Positions 23,014-25,431 of a stretch of DNA of 25,431 bases are shown in pieces (position 1 is the stretch's first letter; every line of letters starts with the position of its first letter). Source of the stretch: an uncultured Lachnospiraceae bacterium (GTDB lineage Bacteria; Bacillota; Clostridia; Lachnospirales; Lachnospiraceae); assembly GCA_947177465.1 (NCBI GenBank), contig CAMWUP010000004.1, forward strand, positions 1-25,431, given 5' to 3'. A model generated the notes under the pieces. The model was given only the letters and a program-made list of their open reading frames with translations. It did not search any database and was not told the origin of the DNA. The translations under genes were made by a program, and so were the position numbers.

Positions 23014-25089
23014 ATGATAAAAATTTGTATAGATATCTTGCTTGCCGTTGGTGAAAAGGGCGGCGTGGAAAATGTAATAAATAAAAATGCGGTATATTTA
23101 CAGCAGCAGGGTTTTCAAGTGAGAGTCGTCCAGCTTGTATGGGAGGGCGTACACTGGGTTTCCGAATCCATTCCTTTCTACCCGCTTTTAAACGGGAGAG
23201 GTAATTACACATTAAACCAGTTCGTGACACATTACTCTGATTTTTTGCGTACGCATGAAAAGCCGGATATTATTCTGGCAGCCGCCTGGCCCATGATGAT
23301 ATTAGTTGCCAGAATGTCTGCTGCAAAATTGAATTGGAGATGCAAAATTGTATCATGGCTGCATGCGCCCATTGACAAATATGTCGCTGCCGGATATGGC
23401 GGCATGGAATGTCTTGCAAAAGCAGATGAAATATTTGTTCTGAACGAAAAGACGAAAAACATAATTCATACTCACAATCCTGCACTCCGCACAACGCTTG
23501 TAACAAATCCTGTGGATTTTACCAAGTGCAACATTCGTTTCAACAGCAGTTGGAAATGCAAAACCCTTCTATTCGTCGGCAGGCTTTCTGTCGAAAAGCG
23601 CATTGATGTTATTCTTCGTGCCATCCGCCTCGCCCAAAGCACATGGCGTTTGGTGTTAGTCGGCGACGGAGACGAAAGAAGCCGGCTGGAAGAGCTCACT
23701 GACGTATTGCAGTTAAAAGAGCAGGTTCATTTCATCGGCTGGAAAACAAATCCCTGGGAATACATAACAGAAGCCTCCGCACTGATAATGGCTTCGGAAT
23801 ATGAATGCTTTCCTATGTCAGCCATAGAAAGTCTTGCCTGCGGCATACCTGTCATATCGACTCCCGTTGACGGAATCATTGAACTGATCAAACCCGGTAT
23901 AAACGGCTTTCTATTTCCCTCAAATGACAGCAGCGGATTAGCTCAGCTTTTGGATAATCTGGCAACAGGAAAAATACCCTCTATTGCCCCCGAGGTATGT
24001 CGGGAAACCGTGTCCGATTATGAGGAACAGCGGGTTCTTTCAGATTTTAGCGAAAAATTACATCACGTTTTGGATAAAATATCCGTCATCATTCCATGCT
24101 ATAACGTGGAAAAACAAATCGAACGGTGCCTGGACAGCATATTAAACCAGTCCCTGCATGGCGTTGAACTCGAAATCATCTGCATAGATGATAAATCCAC
24201 GGACAATACCTTACAGCTTTTGCGGCATTATGAAAATAAATATCCCGAAACTTTTCTGTTGGTTGAGCTTGAGGAAAACCAAAAACAGGGATACGGCAGA
24301 AACATTGGCATGCACTACGCCAGCGGCAGCTACATAACCTTTGTGGATGCCGATGACGCTATTGCTCCCCAGATGCTTTCACGGTTATACGAAGAAGCAA
24401 CGGCCAGCGGCTGCGACGTTGCAGAGTGTGCTTACAAAGAAATACACGGCTCTGCGTCTTTATCCGTATCGGACAGCGGCTCACCCGAATATATGGACAT
24501 GCGCAACCCCTCTGCAAGAAAGCAATATATCCTGCAGTACGGTTGGAAAACCGCTCCATGGGGCAGGTTATATAAAAGCGATTTCCTTAGAAAAAACCAA
24601 ATTTGTTTTCTCACAGATACTTATATGGAGGATATCTATTTTTCAGAGCATTGCATGCTTGTTATGAATACATATGTCAGAATCCCCCAGACTTATTATT
24701 TCTACTGCATAAATGAATCCGGCGTAATGTTTGGCGGTCACATTATAAACAATTACATGGACACGGCAAAAGTGCAAAATATAACAACAAAGGCGGTTAC
24801 AGAACAGTCTCTTATCAAGGACTGCCGAAATGAGTATGCCTATCTGCACTTTTCAAAAGCTTTTGCAGAGCCTGTTCAAAGAATGTACCGTGATAAACGC
24901 TTTTTTTCCCATGCCAATTTTTTAAAGTTAAAGGAAGACCTGCTCCGGTTCTTTCCCGATATTTTGGAGAACCCATACATAGCCAACGACAATTCTGCGG
25001 AAATGAACCTATATAAACAGTTATTGCGCGAAGACTGTCCGGAAATTCTCCTTTCAGGAATGTCGTATTTCAATGAAAATCCGCAATAA
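23014..25089 (+). CDS. Bifunctional GT4-GT2 glycosyltransferase, 691 aa
   Basis: Two complete glycosyltransferase domains are fused. Residues 1-350 are GT4 (GT-B fold): GEKGGVENVINKNA at 13-26, LLFVGRLSVEKRIDVILRAI at 185-204, and the E-x7-E motif from Glu264 to Glu272 in ECFPMSAIESLACGIPVI. Residues 353-691 are GT2: KISVIIPCYNVEKQIERCLD, IICIDDKSTDNT, GRNIGMHYASGSYITF and the DADD metal site at 445-448. Both active sites look intact, so the protein may add two successive sugars to one acceptor. AGAGG lies about 10 nt before the ATG, behind a strong promoter. The gene is divergent from the long operon, and its last 20 bp overlap the 3' end of the opposing GT-D gene. Confidence 0.92.
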   Translation: MIKICIDILLAVGEKGGVENVINKNAVYLQQQGFQVRVVQLVWEGVHWVSESIPFYPLLNGRGNYTLNQFVTHYSDFLRTHEKPDIILAAAWPMMILVARMSAAKLNWRCKIVSWLHAPIDKYVAAGYGGMECLAKADEIFVLNEKTKNIIHTHNPALRTTLVTNPVDFTKCNIRFNSSWKCKTLLFVGRLSVEKRIDVILRAIRLAQSTWRLVLVGDGDERSRLEELTDVLQLKEQVHFIGWKTNPWEYITEASALIMASEYECFPMSAIESLACGIPVISTPVDGIIELIKPGINGFLFPSNDSSGLAQLLDNLATGKIPSIAPEVCRETVSDYEEQRVLSDFSEKLHHVLDKISVIIPCYNVEKQIERCLDSILNQSLHGVELEIICIDDKSTDNTLQLLRHYENKYPETFLLVELEENQKQGYGRNIGMHYASGSYITFVDADDAIAPQMLSRLYEEATASGCDVAECAYKEIHGSASLSVSDSGSPEYMDMRNPSARKQYILQYGWKTAPWGRLYKSDFLRKNQICFLTDTYMEDIYFSEHCMLVMNTYVRIPQTYYFYCINESGVMFGGHIINNYMDTAKVQNITTKAVTEQSLIKDCRNEYAYLHFSKAFAEPVQRMYRDKRFFSHANFLKLKEDLLRFFPDILENPYIANDNSAEMNLYKQLLREDCPEILLSGMSYFNENPQ

Positions 25090-25431
25090 TCTGGGATTCA
25101 TAAACAGCATCGTGAATTTCTTCTACAATATTGCCGTCCGGCGCCTCATTATTATATTTGTTTGGTACGGCAGTACCGGACAAATCGCTTTTTCCCTTAA
25201 GCAGCGCCTCATAGCTTAAATCCGCATGTCCGATATCAACAGCCTGATAGCCCTGCAGCGCCAAGTCATATGCCAGCACGCTGGCAGTAGGACCAAGTGC
25301 AAGCAGCACAAGCCTGTCCTTTGGCTGCTTTACTGCTTCCCTGTAAATCTCCTCATAGCGGTCAAAGGCGCTCTCTGCCGGACACAGAATCCGCACAATG
25401 GATTTTGCATTGTCAAACAAATCATTGCCGA
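25070..25431 (-). CDS. GT-D (DUF1792) glycosyltransferase, C-terminal part only
   Basis: This reading frame runs off the right edge; its start lies outside the window. The visible 120 residues match the C-terminal third of the GT-D protein at 17552 almost end to end: GNDLFDNAKSIVRILCPAES, ALGPTASVLAYDLALQGY, VDIGHADLSYEALL and the final VYESQIIAD. It is therefore a paralogous glycosyltransferase rather than a short protein starting at the internal Met at 25420. The catalytic DxE region is not in view. Its stop codon lies inside the end of the GT4-GT2 gene on the other strand. Confidence 0.85.
   Translation of the reverse strand, partial: GNDLFDNAKSIVRILCPAESAFDRYEEIYREAVKQPKDRLVLLALGPTASVLAYDLALQGYQAVDIGHADLSYEALLKGKSDLSGTAVPNKYNNEAPDGNIVEEIHDAVYESQIIADFH

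Noticed and set aside
25070..25420. A complete small protein of 116 residues
   Set aside because: The frame continues upstream to the window edge and matches the C-terminal part of a GT-D enzyme, so it is a truncated view of a longer gene.

Overview
The window looks like part of a surface- or protein-glycan modification locus from a Gram-positive Clostridia-type bacterium, most likely a Lachnospiraceae-like gut organism. This placement is inferred from strong AGGAGG-type ribosome binding sites, sigma-A-like promoters, and the mix of LicD, GT-D, CgeB-like and StrF-like glycosylation proteins. It rests on protein style and not on a marker gene. The first 30 bases are not genomic: they match the Illumina Nextera transposase adapter, so the left edge is an assembly end.

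Layout. (1) A minus-strand LicD-family gene (31-965) is cut at its 3' end by the contig edge. (2) A two-gene plus-strand unit (1175-2479) with a clear promoter holds an unrecognised helical protein and a StrF-like glycosyltransferase. (3) A very long minus-strand operon runs from a promoter near 22.9 kb down to 2437, with 17 genes, mostly spaced by 0-60 bp or overlapping. (4) A plus-strand GT4-GT2 fusion gene (23014-25089) is transcribed divergently from that operon. (5) The 3' half of a second GT-D-type glycosyltransferase (25070-25431, minus) runs off the right edge. Both plus-strand units end by overlapping the 3' end of the opposing minus-strand gene.

The operon reads, 5' to 3': GT2-methyltransferase fusion, CgeB-like GT, methyltransferase with a possible kinase-like tail, GT-D glycosyltransferase, RfbF (CTP:glucose-1-phosphate cytidylyltransferase), GT2, radical SAM/SPASM enzyme, Rossmann plus SGNH-like protein, Rossmann plus tandem nucleotidyltransferase-like protein, formyltransferase 1, adenylation enzyme 1, acyl carrier protein, formyltransferase 2, adenylation enzyme 2, Rossmann plus methyltransferase, a decayed paralogue of that protein, and GT2.

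The most unusual part is 6943-12008. Stand-alone formyltransferase, adenylation and carrier proteins appear in the same order as the fused F-A-PCP initiation module of linear gramicidin synthetase LgrA, followed by a second formyltransferase-adenylation pair. The two adenylation enzymes are DltA-like and carry the same nine specificity-pocket residues. My working inference is that this set makes an N-formylated (or otherwise one-carbon modified) aminoacyl group on the carrier protein and passes it to a sugar. No membrane protein, flippase or polymerase is visible anywhere, which fits cytoplasmic protein glycosylation, for example of flagellin, better than an exported polysaccharide. That target is not shown by the sequence.
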